From Melioribacteraceae bacterium (GTDB taxonomy: Bacteria > Bacteroidota > Ignavibacteria > Ignavibacteriales > Melioribacteraceae), in the NCBI GenBank assembly GCA_022181065.1, contig BQMY01000122.1, forward strand, positions 1 through 60,517: DNA of 60,517 bases. Reading direction: 5' to 3'. Positions 9,268 to 18,168 of the stretch are shown piece by piece (positions within the stretch are counted from its first letter, which is position 1; the number at the start of each line of letters is the position of its first letter). The notes under the pieces were generated by a model. The model did no database searches, was not told the origin of the DNA, and saw only the letters and a list, made by a program, of their open reading frames with translations. The position numbers and the translations under genes were made by a program.

Positions 9268-10397
9268 AATTATTCATATTCATATTGCTGATTATTCTAA
9301 TATCTGGTTGCACCAGACCATTATTGCTGGATAATATCCGACTGAACAGTGAGAAATATTTTGTTTACGGTGGCGATAACGAACGCAAGTTTAATTATCC
9401 TGAGATAAATATTTCTGACAGTTTGGAATTTGTTTGGAATAATGATCTAAATGGCTCACAGTGGACGACTTCGCTTACAATCATGGATAATCTTTTAATA
9501 GCCGCTGACTTATCCGGCAGAGTGACTGCATTCGATCTCAAAACCGGCAAGGACAAAGGAGTATTAAAGAACGACGGGGGAATCTTCCACCAGCCGGCTG
9601 TGTATAAAAACAAACTTCATTTTGTCGTTAACAATGATAAAGAAGAATACTCTACTCTGGTTTATTATGATTTTATAAACAATAAAACGGTCATTGAGCA
9701 TCAGATTGAAGGTAATGTTAGAAATGAATTGCTCCTTGATGAAAAATACCTCTTCATGCTAACCGACAGAGGAGTTCTGCATAAATATAATCCTGTTGGT
9801 AATGAAATCTTTTCTACCAAAACTGAAGGGATAACTCAAACATCGCCCATACTTGTTGGAAAAATGATAGTATTCGCCAACATTTCGGGTGAAATAATTT
9901 TTATAGATAAGGAAACCGGCAAGATAGAAATTAGGAAAAAGATCGCGAAATCTATCCAGTCAAATTTATCGAGTGATGGCAAGAATATTTATACAGGAAC
10001 AGCAGAGGGTGATCTTATATGTTTTAATATTAAATCTGCCGAGATACTTTGGAAAACTTCGCTCGATTCCAAAATATTTGCAATACCCTCAATTTCAGAT
10101 GAAAAAATATTTATCGGTACGCTTGGTGGAAAAGTTTATTCTATAAACAAAATCACCGGCGACATTGTCTGGGAATACGATACAAGCGGACTAGTGAATA
10201 ACGCAATATTCGTTGGGAAAAATAATATTCTTGTACCTGATCTGAACAGGAAACTGCATATCTTATCAAAACAAGATGGGTCCCCAAAAAGTATAGTCAA
10301 TTTTGAAAGCAGAGTGAAAACCACACCGATATTCCACGACAGTCTATTTTATATCGGATATGACAAAGGTAATATAGCGGCTCTGAGGGGGATCTGA
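9264..10397 (+). CDS. PQQ-like beta-propeller lipoprotein (BamB-like)
   Basis: Lipoprotein of 377 residues. The signal ends in a lipobox (LISGC), and the body is a run of propeller blades with the PQQ/BamB pattern, such as GRVTAFDLKTGKDKG, GEIIFIDKETGKIE, GDLICFNIKSAEILWK and GKVYSINKITGDIVWEYDT. BamB propellers scaffold outer-membrane protein assembly; whether this one does is unknown. I prefer the TTG at 9264: it follows GGTGGGA by five bases and makes the TTGA overlap with the preceding gene. An in-frame GTG at 9255 adds three residues. It is coupled to the PEGA protein downstream (TGATG). Confidence 0.82.
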   Translation: MKLFIFILLIILISGCTRPLLLDNIRLNSEKYFVYGGDNERKFNYPEINISDSLEFVWNNDLNGSQWTTSLTIMDNLLIAADLSGRVTAFDLKTGKDKGVLKNDGGIFHQPAVYKNKLHFVVNNDKEEYSTLVYYDFINNKTVIEHQIEGNVRNELLLDEKYLFMLTDRGVLHKYNPVGNEIFSTKTEGITQTSPILVGKMIVFANISGEIIFIDKETGKIEIRKKIAKSIQSNLSSDGKNIYTGTAEGDLICFNIKSAEILWKTSLDSKIFAIPSISDEKIFIGTLGGKVYSINKITGDIVWEYDTSGLVNNAIFVGKNNILVPDLNRKLHILSKQDGSPKSIVNFESRVKTTPIFHDSLFYIGYDKGNIAALRGI

Positions 10398-11128
10398 TGA
10401 ACAGTTTTCGCAAGATATTAAAAATAATAGCAGTTTTTACAATATACAGTAGTTTATCTGCCTCAAACGTCACTATTGAAACTAATAATTCGAACGCGGC
10501 TATATTCCTGAACGATTCTCTCGTGGCGACAGGGAATTTTACCGGTAAAGTTGATTATGATTCACTCTATATAAAGGTTGTGGATAATGTTAGAATTTGG
10601 AATAGCGAAACGTTCACCGATACAGTTTTAGTTGATCTTGCAGAGGATTATGAGTTTATCTATACTTTTGCAGAAAATGGAGCAAATCAGCATCTGATTC
10701 AAACCATTCCGGGCGACGTAGAAGTTATTGTCGGGGATAGTTTGGTTGGACGGACTCCTTTGTACATAAGCCAAATAGATCCGAGCACAAATATCATTTT
10801 GCAGAAATACGGTTATCAGAGGATAACCCTGAACGGGATAAACAAAGTTAATATACCTGTTGAACTGACAAAATCATTCCCTATGCAGAATCAAACAAAA
10901 TTTACCGAGAGCAATTGGTTTTATATTCTTTTGGGTTCCGCCGCGCTTCTTGGGGCAACAGCTGCATATTTTAAGGCAGAGGCAGATTCCAATTTTGATG
11001 AGTATGAGAAAACAGACGATAAATCTTTTCTTGATAAAACCGATCGATTTGATACATATAGTGGTATCGCTCTTGGAGCATTGCAAATTAATTTCGGTGT
11101 TCTTATATACGAGTTTCTAACAGATTAA
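10397..11128 (+). CDS. PEGA-domain membrane protein
   Basis: Predicted envelope protein of 243 residues with a signal peptide (IIAVFTIYSSLSAS). Residues about 20-95 look like a carbohydrate-binding-like beta domain, followed by a PEGA domain (about 100-155; GDVEVIVGDSLVGRTPLYI, then LQKYGYQRITLNG). One transmembrane helix (WFYILLGSAALLGATAAYF) lies at about 173-195, and a second weakly hydrophobic stretch occurs near the C-terminus. It ends a three-gene run with the peptidase/barrel and propeller genes, one base overlapping the latter. Function is not known; PEGA domains commonly sit in surface or signalling proteins. Confidence 0.72.
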   Translation: MNSFRKILKIIAVFTIYSSLSASNVTIETNNSNAAIFLNDSLVATGNFTGKVDYDSLYIKVVDNVRIWNSETFTDTVLVDLAEDYEFIYTFAENGANQHLIQTIPGDVEVIVGDSLVGRTPLYISQIDPSTNIILQKYGYQRITLNGINKVNIPVELTKSFPMQNQTKFTESNWFYILLGSAALLGATAAYFKAEADSNFDEYEKTDDKSFLDKTDRFDTYSGIALGALQINFGVLIYEFLTD

Positions 11129-11185
11129 CAGTTGATTGATATTTTTACAAATAAATATTAATTTAAAATAATTTTCAGGGAGGTA

Positions 11186-11245
11186 CCGTTTGTAAACAGA
11201 CGGGATTTGACAGAAAGGGCGAGGGCTAACGCCCTTTCTTTACTT
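11186..11245 (+). terminator. Tandem hairpins ending the envelope operon; the second is a probable intrinsic terminator
   Basis: The first hairpin has a 7-pair stem, 11186-11192 with 11197-11203 (one G-U pair) and a TAAA loop. The second is a perfect 10-pair stem, 11212-11221 with 11230-11239 (GAAAGGGCG and its complement), followed by TTTACTTTAAA. It sits between the PEGA gene and the convergent polA stop at 11250, so it may block transcription from both sides, though the T tract favours the + strand. Confidence 0.65.
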
Positions 11246-11249
11246 TAAA

Positions 11250-14027
11250 CTAATGTGCTTCCAACCAATTTAACCCTGTTCCATATTCTACCTTAACCGG
11301 TACATTCAATGGGAGAGCGTTCTCCATTAAATCTACAACAAGTGATTGGATAATATCCAGTTCATCCTTGTGTGCGTCAAAAACCAATTCGTCATGGACC
11401 TGCAATATCATGCGGGATTTGAATTTTGCCGTCTCGAACTCACTATGGACATTGATCATTGCCAGTTTTATCATATCCGCGGCAGTACCCTGAATTGGCA
11501 TATTAATCGCAACACGTTCTTCAAATTGTCTGACAACCCTGTTACTGCTGTTGATGTTTTTAAGATAGCGTCTTCTTCCGGTTAAAGTTTCAGCGTAGCC
11601 TTTCTCTTTTGCCTGCTCAACCGAATCATCCATAAACTGTTTTACTCTTTTGAACGTGTCAAAGTATGTATCGATTACTTCCTTTGCATGTTTTTGAGTA
11701 ATTCCAAGGCGGTTTTTCAAGCCAAAAGGACCGATACCATATAAAATACCAAAGTTCACTTCTTTAGCCTTTCTACGCATATCAGATGTCACTTCATCAG
11801 GTGAAACCTGAAAAACTTTTGAAGCTGTGCTTTTGTGAATATCTTCTCCTGATTTAAACGCCTCAGTTAAACCTTCATCACCACAAATACTTGCCATAAT
11901 TCGCAATTCAATCTGACTGTAATCGGCTGAAAATATTAAATGATCTTTATCACGAGCAATGAATGCTTCCCGAATTCTTCGTCCGGATTCAGTACGAATG
12001 GGGATATTCTGAAGATTCGGATCGATACTTGAAAGTCTTCCGGTTGAGGCTACAGTCTGATTAAATGTAGTGTGAATTCTTCCGGTTTTGGTGTTAATCA
12101 GTTTCGGAAGGGAATCGACATAAGTAGATTTTAACTTTGCATACTGACGATAGTCGAGCAATAAATCGATGATTTCGTGCTCACCTTTCAGATTTTCTAA
12201 CGCTCTGGCATCTGTGGAGTAACCGGTTTTTGTTTTTTTAGTCGGTTTTAACCCAATCTCCTCAAAAAGTACCTTTTGCAACTGCTGGGTAGAGTTGATA
12301 TTAAATTCATTTCCGGCAATCTCATGTATTTTATTTGTGTAATTGAGGAGAAGGATTTCAAGTTCCTTGCTTTGTACCGCAAGACTTTCAGTGTCAAGTT
12401 TAACGCCTTCACGTTCCATAGCTTCAATTGGTTCAACAAGAGGGAACTCAATATCATATGCAACTTTACGCAGATTTTGATCATCTATTATTTTTGATAG
12501 CTTCTCGTATAGACGAAATGTTATATCGGCGTCCTCGCATGAATAATCTGAAAGTTTATTCATATCCGCTTCAAAGATGAGTTCCGGTTTTTTCTTTTCC
12601 CCAATTATCTCTTTTATTGATATTGGAGTATAGTTGAGAAAACGTTTTGCAAGCTCATCCATTCCGTGCTTTTCATCCGGGTCTATCACATAACTGGCAA
12701 GCATTGTATCGAAATAGAGGTTCTGTGTTATAATACCGTAAGTTTTTAGAACCGCATAATCATACTTGCAATTTTGACAGACTTTTTTAATATCGCCATT
12801 TTCAAATACCGGTTTGAAAATTTCAACAAACATTTCCACCGATAACCTGTCATCCAGATTCCTTTCGAACAGGTCGCCGGTACGTTCTGTAAACGGATTT
12901 GTAGCAACAAACCAGGCTTCTCCGGGCTTAACCGCGAAAGCGCAACCAGCCAGATTAACATTAAATATATCGAGCGAATCTGTTTCTGTATCAAAAACGA
13001 ATAAGTCTGACTTACTCAGTTTGTCAGCCAATTTTTTAGCGTCTTTTTCAGTAGTGATCAATGTGTATGAAACATTATCAGTATTGAACGAATCCTTATC
13101 ATCTTCATCAAACTTTTCCGCCATTACTTGTGGTACTTCATCTGAGAAGAGTTTATATATTTTTTCCGGGAATGATTTAAACTCAAGATCAGTAAATAAT
13201 TTTGCTACCGCATCAAAATCAGGTTTTACAAATTTAGCGAGTTCCAGATCGATGGGGAAGTCTACATCAGTTACAATAGTCGCTAACTCCTTTGAAAGAA
13301 AAGCGTTATTCTTATTTGCTTCAAGTTTGGTCACAACCCCTTTTTTAGAAATTTTATCGATATTCGCGTATATATCTTCGACCGTTCCAAACTCAGCAAT
13401 CAGTGGTGCGGCAGTTTTGGGGCCAATCCCCGCTACTCCCGGAATATCATCCGAAGAATCACCGACAAGAGCGAGAAAATCAATCATATATTTCGGTTCA
13501 AATCCGTATTCCTCTCTAACTTTTGCCGGGCTGATTTCTATAATTTCATCTGTACTTTTGCCGGGTCGGATCATATAAGTATTTTCAGTAACCAACTGGA
13601 TATAATCCTTATCAGGTGTAACAGCTATTGCGAGTAAACCATTTTCTTCGGCAAACCGACATGCGGTTCCTATCAAATCATCAGCTTCATATTTATCCTG
13701 CAAATAAAGGGGGATTCCCAGTGTTTCCACAACTTCCCGTATTCTTGCGATTTGAGGAACCATATCATCAGGCATCTTTTCGCGGGATGCTTTGTAACCT
13801 TCATATCGTTCGTGTCTGAATGTTTTTCCTTTTGGATCAAACGCTACCGCAACATAATCTGGTCGTGTATCTTCTAATATTTTAATTAACTGTGCGGTAA
13901 ATCCGTAAACCGCTGAAGTAGGTTCACCTTTCGAATTTGATAATGGTCTTGTAATAAATGCAAAATATGCTTTGTAAGCCAAAGCCATAGCGTCAACAAG
14001 TACAAACTTTTTTCTTGAATCAGTCAT
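11250..14027 (-). CDS. polA: DNA polymerase I
   Basis: Repair and Okazaki-fragment polymerase of 925 residues, full length. The N-terminal 5' nuclease (about 1-290) shows DPKGKTFRHERYEGYKA and GDSSDDIPGV. The 3'-5' exonuclease domain (about 310-500) keeps its metal ligands: DTETDSL with the DxE pair, and YSCEDAD, so proofreading should be active, unlike in many Bacillota PolA. The polymerase domain has DYSQIELRI, RRKAKEVNFGILYG (Phe in the O helix) and VHDELVFD. It is the only long - strand gene inside the window, convergent with the envelope operon and divergent from the EEP lipoprotein gene. Confidence 0.97.
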   Translation of the reverse strand: MTDSRKKFVLVDAMALAYKAYFAFITRPLSNSKGEPTSAVYGFTAQLIKILEDTRPDYVAVAFDPKGKTFRHERYEGYKASREKMPDDMVPQIARIREVVETLGIPLYLQDKYEADDLIGTACRFAEENGLLAIAVTPDKDYIQLVTENTYMIRPGKSTDEIIEISPAKVREEYGFEPKYMIDFLALVGDSSDDIPGVAGIGPKTAAPLIAEFGTVEDIYANIDKISKKGVVTKLEANKNNAFLSKELATIVTDVDFPIDLELAKFVKPDFDAVAKLFTDLEFKSFPEKIYKLFSDEVPQVMAEKFDEDDKDSFNTDNVSYTLITTEKDAKKLADKLSKSDLFVFDTETDSLDIFNVNLAGCAFAVKPGEAWFVATNPFTERTGDLFERNLDDRLSVEMFVEIFKPVFENGDIKKVCQNCKYDYAVLKTYGIITQNLYFDTMLASYVIDPDEKHGMDELAKRFLNYTPISIKEIIGEKKKPELIFEADMNKLSDYSCEDADITFRLYEKLSKIIDDQNLRKVAYDIEFPLVEPIEAMEREGVKLDTESLAVQSKELEILLLNYTNKIHEIAGNEFNINSTQQLQKVLFEEIGLKPTKKTKTGYSTDARALENLKGEHEIIDLLLDYRQYAKLKSTYVDSLPKLINTKTGRIHTTFNQTVASTGRLSSIDPNLQNIPIRTESGRRIREAFIARDKDHLIFSADYSQIELRIMASICGDEGLTEAFKSGEDIHKSTASKVFQVSPDEVTSDMRRKAKEVNFGILYGIGPFGLKNRLGITQKHAKEVIDTYFDTFKRVKQFMDDSVEQAKEKGYAETLTGRRRYLKNINSSNRVVRQFEERVAINMPIQGTAADMIKLAMINVHSEFETAKFKSRMILQVHDELVFDAHKDELDIIQSLVVDLMENALPLNVPVKVEYGTGLNWLEAH

Positions 14028-14088
14028 ATATCCACAACAATAATGAAAAAATAATTTCCCAAAACAGGTATTTAATATCGTTTATTTT

Positions 14089-14096
14089 TATTTTTG
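14089..14096 (+). promoter_or_regulatory. Putative -7 element upstream of the EEP lipoprotein gene
   Basis: TATTTTTG matches the Bacteroidota -7 consensus TAnnTTTG exactly, 53 bases before the ATG in the divergent polA/EEP gap. No good TTG lies at the -33 position, so support is partial. Confidence 0.3.
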
Positions 14097-14149
14097 AATA
14101 TAAGCACACATAAAACGAAAAACTACACTAACTTGGAAAATACTTAATT

Positions 14150-15160
14150 ATGAAATCACTCCTTCTCCTGCTGCTTGCGGCTACTTTAGTATCTTGCCAG
14201 AATGTTAAAGAAGATACATTGTATGTTTCCTCATGGAACATCGAAAATTTATTTGATACCGTTGATGACCCTGATAAACGTGATGAAGATTTTTTACCCG
14301 ATGGAAGAAAGGAATGGACAACAGACAAACTTGAATTAAAACTTGCCAACCTGAATAAAGTTATTACTTCCATGAATGATGGTGTAGGTCCTGATATCCT
14401 TGGAATGCAGGAAGTAGAAAATCAGGCTATTGCCGAAGAATTGATGAAAAAACTTGATCAAAAATATCAGCTGGTTTATTCGGAATCGCCTGACGGCAGG
14501 GGAATAGATAATTGCCTAATGTTTAACACTGATAAGCTGAGTTTTTTATCGCAGGATGCGATTACTGTAACTCTCTCGGATAATTGGCCAACGAGAGATA
14601 TCATTTTGGTCAATTTGTTAAATCAGTTTGATGACACACTTTCTGTATTTATCAATCACTGGCCATCTCGTAGTGGTGGACAGGAAAAATCGGAGCCAAA
14701 CCGCATTGCCGCAGCGAAAACTCTCAAGCAATATATTGTAGAGAATAATTTTTGCACTTCTGATAAATTCAGCATAATTCTTGGTGATTTTAACGATGAG
14801 CCTGACAATGTATCAATAGCCGATCACCTAGGCGCAGCAAGCTATTCGTGCGATACGGACGTAACAGATTGCACGCTATATAATCTCTCCTATGAGATGG
14901 CGGCAGATTCACTGGGTTCATATTTCTACCGAGGTGACTGGAACATGTTAGATCAGATTATTGTATCCCATAATGTGGCTGCAGTCAATACATTTAACTA
15001 CATTTGCAATAGTTTCAATATCTACAAACCTGAATACATGGTAACAAAAACCGGATATTATAAAGGTTCAGCAATACCTACATTTGGTGGTAAAAATTAC
15101 CTGAAAGGTTACAGTGACCACTTTCCGGTTTACGCTAAATTTGTAATGAAAGGGGAATAA
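14150..15160 (+). CDS. Endonuclease/exonuclease/phosphatase-family lipoprotein
   Basis: Exported lipoprotein of 336 residues with a short signal ending in a lipobox (LVSC, Cys at about 16). The rest is one EEP-fold domain: SSWNIENLFD (catalytic Asn), MQEVEN (Glu metal ligand), NHWPSR, GDFNDEPD (Asp and Asn) and YSDHFPV (Asp-His pair). The active site looks complete. EEP enzymes cleave phosphodiesters or phosphomonoesters in DNA, RNA, lipids or inositol phosphates; the periplasmic or surface location points to extracellular nucleic acid or phospho-ester use, which is inference. The stop overlaps the SDR gene start by one base. Confidence 0.87.
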   Translation: MKSLLLLLLAATLVSCQNVKEDTLYVSSWNIENLFDTVDDPDKRDEDFLPDGRKEWTTDKLELKLANLNKVITSMNDGVGPDILGMQEVENQAIAEELMKKLDQKYQLVYSESPDGRGIDNCLMFNTDKLSFLSQDAITVTLSDNWPTRDIILVNLLNQFDDTLSVFINHWPSRSGGQEKSEPNRIAAAKTLKQYIVENNFCTSDKFSIILGDFNDEPDNVSIADHLGAASYSCDTDVTDCTLYNLSYEMAADSLGSYFYRGDWNMLDQIIVSHNVAAVNTFNYICNSFNIYKPEYMVTKTGYYKGSAIPTFGGKNYLKGYSDHFPVYAKFVMKGE

Positions 15161-15849
15161 TGAGTAAAAAGCTTATTATATTTGGTTCGGAAGGAGCATT
15201 AGGTTCTGGAGCTACAAAACAGCTGCTTGAAAAGGGATATGATTATTATTATCTGGTAAACAGAAGTTTTGATCAATTCTCAAAATCAGACGGGATTAAA
15301 ACCATAGTTGCTGATGATCTTAGCGTTGAAGCGAATATGAAAGCGGTTTTCTCATCCATCAAAGTTGAAAAAGATGATGAAATATTCCTGTTTAGCACTA
15401 TTGGCGGCTTTGCGGGAGGTACAGCTGTGGAAGAGACAGGTTACGATACATGGAGAAAGATGCTTTCGCTAAATCTGGATATTTCATTTCTTATCGCGAA
15501 ATATTTCATACCTCTCGCTAAAACAGTGAAAGGTTCTTCCTTGCTTTTTACAAGCGCATTAGCATCCCTTGAACCGAAAGAGAAGAGCGCGGCATATTCG
15601 GTATCGAAAAATGCACTTAATTTTTTGGTAAAAAACCTTGCTTTAGAAGGTAAAAAGTATAATCTTTCAACTAACGCGATTTTACCGTTTGTTATTGATA
15701 CACCTGAGAACAGGGAATGGGTTGAAGATACATCAATTTTAGTATCGCCATCCTCCGTTGGAGCTACAGTTCATACAATCTTTGAAAATTATAAAACTTT
15801 TTCGGGAAATTTATTAAAATTGCCCGGCACAATCGGTGGCGTTAAATGA
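15160..15849 (+). CDS. SDR-family NAD(P)-dependent oxidoreductase
   Basis: Cytosolic Rossmann-fold enzyme of 229 residues. The cofactor motif GSEGALGSG lies at about residues 9-17, the likely catalytic Ser is in LLFTSALASL, and the Tyr-Lys pair is in YSVSK. The substrate cannot be told; the small size and short C-terminus resemble the dihydropteridine-reductase-like SDRs as much as ketoreductases. It is one base overlapped with the EEP gene and is followed by 121 bases containing the ExbB promoter. Confidence 0.85.
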   Translation: MSKKLIIFGSEGALGSGATKQLLEKGYDYYYLVNRSFDQFSKSDGIKTIVADDLSVEANMKAVFSSIKVEKDDEIFLFSTIGGFAGGTAVEETGYDTWRKMLSLNLDISFLIAKYFIPLAKTVKGSSLLFTSALASLEPKEKSAAYSVSKNALNFLVKNLALEGKKYNLSTNAILPFVIDTPENREWVEDTSILVSPSSVGATVHTIFENYKTFSGNLLKLPGTIGGVK

Positions 15850-15902
15850 TACCTTGAAGTAATTTATTATTGACTTTTTTGGGGTAAATCCTTAATGTTG
15901 GG

Positions 15903-15933
15903 TTTGACTCTTTTTTTGCACTTAGAATATTTG
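15903..15933 (+). promoter_or_regulatory. Putative promoter of the exbB-exbD-exbD operon
   Basis: TTTG (15903-15906) followed after 19 bases by AATATTTG (15926-15933), one mismatch from TAnnTTTG, with the standard Bacteroidota spacing. The ATG of exbB is 38 bases beyond, behind a strong GGAGG at 15957-15961. Confidence 0.45.
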
Positions 15934-15970
15934 AATACAACTAAATAATTAATATCGGAGGTTATCTCTT

Positions 15971-16657
15971 ATGCAATTTACAGAAATATTAGGATTTGGT
16001 TCCTATCTATTAGCTCAAGCTGAAGAGACTGGAGTGTTGACATACCTACAGACTAAATTTGTAGCAGGTGGCGGTTTCATGTGGCCTATTCTTGCATGTT
16101 TGGTTTTAGGTTTAGGTTTCTCATTTGAGAGATTCTGGACATTATCACGCGCAAGCATGAATACAAAAAAATTCATCGTTGAAGTTAAAGAAGCTCTCAC
16201 AGAGGGTGGTGTTCAAAAAGCTATGGAAGTTTGTGAAAACTCTCGTGGTTCTATCGCTTCTGTATTCCATGCAGGTCTTCTTAGAGCTGATGAAGGTATC
16301 GAAGCTGCTGAAAAAGCTATTATGGCTTATGGCGCAATTGAGATGGGCTTCCTTGAAAGAGGTTTGATCTGGATTTCTACATTTATTACTGTTGCACCGA
16401 TGCTTGGTTTTACCGGTACTGTACAGGGTATGATTGAAGCGTTTGACGCTATCGCTGAAGCGGCACAGATTTCTCCCGGTGTTGTTGCCAGTGGTATCGC
16501 TGTTGCTCTTTTAACAACTCTATTTGGTCTTGTTGTTGCGATTATTCTTCAGTTGTTCTACAACTACTTCGTTAACAGAATTGACCGTCTTGTTGGTGAT
16601 ATGGAAGAAAGTTCAATAGAACTTATCGACGCACTTTATGAAATGAATAAAAAATAA
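15971..16657 (+). CDS. exbB: MotA/TolQ/ExbB proton-channel family protein
   Basis: Inner-membrane stator subunit of 228 residues that, with ExbD, turns the proton-motive force into work on outer-membrane partners. Three hydrophobic segments fit the ExbB/TolQ plan: about 33-52, then a pair near 130-155 and 170-195. The conserved end reads APMLGFTGTVQGMIEAF and GVVASGIAVALLTTLFGLVV. It follows a strong GGAGG. Two exbD genes follow immediately. TonB versus Tol role cannot be decided because no TonB, TolA or TolB gene is nearby. Confidence 0.92.
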   Translation: MQFTEILGFGSYLLAQAEETGVLTYLQTKFVAGGGFMWPILACLVLGLGFSFERFWTLSRASMNTKKFIVEVKEALTEGGVQKAMEVCENSRGSIASVFHAGLLRADEGIEAAEKAIMAYGAIEMGFLERGLIWISTFITVAPMLGFTGTVQGMIEAFDAIAEAAQISPGVVASGIAVALLTTLFGLVVAIILQLFYNYFVNRIDRLVGDMEESSIELIDALYEMNKK

Positions 16658-16676
16658 TATAAAACGGTAAAACACT

Positions 16677-17210
16677 ATGGTTAAAATCAAAAAAAGAAAA
16701 ATGGGTGAAGCGGAGATACCAACCGGCTCTATGGCCGATATCTCATTCCTTCTACTCTTGTTCTTTTTGGTATCTACCGTGATTGACGTCGATACAGGTA
16801 TTGGTCTTACATTACCAGAATTTGTTCCTGAATCAGATCAGGAATTGGTTCCAATATCAAAAGACAGGATGGCGGCTCTTTTGATCAACGAAAACGGTGA
16901 TGTTTTGCTCAACAAAGAAATCATCGCTATTCCGCAGATCAAGGATAACCTAAAGGAAAGAATCAAGAGTAAGATTGAGCTTCCGTCAAACAAAAAACTG
17001 ATCGTTTCTGTTAAAACAGACAGAAAAACAAATTATAATCTGTATATCCAGGCTTTGGATCAGGTTAAAGGCGCCTATTTTGAAGTGAGAGAGGAATATG
17101 CTATGTCTCAATTCAGTAAAGAAGTTAGAGATCTTACCGAAGAAGAAGACAAAGACATGAAAGATAAAATTCCTATGATTATTTCAATTGCCGAACCTGA
17201 AAAAATCTAA
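16677..17210 (+). CDS. exbD: ExbD/TolR-family protein (first copy)
   Basis: Stator partner of ExbB with 177 residues. A short cytoplasmic N-terminus leads into IPTGSMADISFLLLLFFLVST, where the Asp in ADISF is the proton-carrying residue of ExbD/TolR. A periplasmic domain of about 120 residues follows, longer than in the second copy and ending in an acidic Lys/Glu/Asp-rich tail. It lies 19 bases after exbB and 17 before the second exbD. Confidence 0.9.
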   Translation: MVKIKKRKMGEAEIPTGSMADISFLLLLFFLVSTVIDVDTGIGLTLPEFVPESDQELVPISKDRMAALLINENGDVLLNKEIIAIPQIKDNLKERIKSKIELPSNKKLIVSVKTDRKTNYNLYIQALDQVKGAYFEVREEYAMSQFSKEVRDLTEEEDKDMKDKIPMIISIAEPEKI

Positions 17211-17227
17211 GTAATAAGAGGAATGTA

Positions 17228-17641
17228 ATGAAATTTGAAAAGAAACGTGCTTCAACCAAACAAGAGATCCCAACAGCATCTCTTCCGGATATCGTGTTTA
17301 TGCTTCTTTTGTTCTTCATGGTATCTACTACTCTTAGAGAAGTTGACGTTCTTGTTCAATACACTCTTCCTGAAGCCGATGCTATTGAAAAAATAGAAAA
17401 TAAACGCCTTATTTCTTATATCTGGGTTGGTAAAGACGAAAAAATACAGTTAAACGATAACCTCGTAACTCTTGAAGAAATTCAGCCAATCATGTATGAA
17501 AAAAGAGTTGATCTGCCCAACGTAATTGTTTCTCTTCGCGTTGACAAAAACTCTGATATGGGTGTGGTTACAGATATTCAACAGGAACTCAGGAAGGCTG
17601 ACGCAAGACGTGTGAACTACTCAGCCAGACTCAAGCAATAA
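17228..17641 (+). CDS. exbD: ExbD/TolR-family protein (second copy)
   Basis: Second biopolymer-transport subunit, 137 residues, close to standard ExbD length. IPTASLPDIVFMLLLFFMVS holds the conserved membrane Asp (LPDIVF). The periplasmic part includes DVLVQYTLPEADAIEKIENK and a DIQQELRKADARRVNYSA end typical of the family. Sequence differs clearly from the first copy, so the two probably form a mixed complex or serve different partners. A strong terminator follows. Confidence 0.9.
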   Translation: MKFEKKRASTKQEIPTASLPDIVFMLLLFFMVSTTLREVDVLVQYTLPEADAIEKIENKRLISYIWVGKDEKIQLNDNLVTLEEIQPIMYEKRVDLPNVIVSLRVDKNSDMGVVTDIQQELRKADARRVNYSARLKQ

Positions 17642-17666
17642 ATTTTATTGTTTTTACTTTTTAACG

Positions 17667-17700
17667 GGCAGGTTGTATCTTTATAACCTGCCTTTTTTTT
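17667..17700 (+). terminator. Rho-independent terminator after the exb operon
   Basis: An 11-pair stem (17667-17677 with 17682-17692, one G-U pair) around a TCTT loop, followed by eight T. Classic intrinsic form, 25 bases after the second exbD stop. Confidence 0.9.
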
Positions 17701-17719
17701 ATTTAGGAGTTTGTAAGTT

Positions 17720-18166
17720 ATGTCACTCAAAGACAAAATTAATGGCGATCTTAAAACCGCTATGAAAGCTGGGGATAAAGTAAGACTTGAAACCGTCCGT
17801 TCTATCAGAGCGCTTATTCTGGAATTTGAAAAAAGTGGTTCAGGAAAAGAGCTTGACGACAAAGGTGAAATACAGATGCTCACCACAGCAGCGAAAAAAA
17901 GAAAAGAAGCCGCTGAACAATTCAGAAAAGGTAACCGAATTGAGCTTGCGGAAAAAGAAGAAGCAGAGCTTGCCATTATCCAGGAATACCTGCCAAAACA
18001 ATTAACTGCTGAAGAACTTGAAATCGAAATAAAAGCAATCGCAGAGGAATTAGGAGTTTCTGATAAAAGTGGTTTTGCGAAGCTTATGCCTGAATCGGCA
18101 AAAAGACTTAAAGGTAAAGCGGATGGCAGAGCAATCAAAGAAATGGTTGAAAAAATCCTGAGCTAA
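17720..18166 (+). CDS. GatB/YqeY domain-containing protein
   Basis: Cytosolic helical protein of 148 residues, the normal YqeY length. Recognisable by MSLKDKINGDLKTAMKAGD at the start, the RSIRALI helix, the AAKKRKEAAEQF stretch and EYLPKQLT, with a C-terminal tail-like half related to the GatB tail domain that binds tRNA. Its role is not established; a tRNA- or amidation-linked function is inferred from homology. An AGGAG lies ten bases before the ATG. Only two bases separate it from the cvpA-like gene. Confidence 0.9.
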   Translation: MSLKDKINGDLKTAMKAGDKVRLETVRSIRALILEFEKSGSGKELDDKGEIQMLTTAAKKRKEAAEQFRKGNRIELAEKEEAELAIIQEYLPKQLTAEELEIEIKAIAEELGVSDKSGFAKLMPESAKRLKGKADGRAIKEMVEKILS

Positions 18167-18168
18167 CC

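Noticed and set aside
12814-13578. A 254-codon open frame antisense to polA
   Set aside because: It lies wholly inside the polA coding sequence on the other strand, its translation is Ser/Asn-rich with no recognisable domain, and polA is certain. Treated as a shadow.
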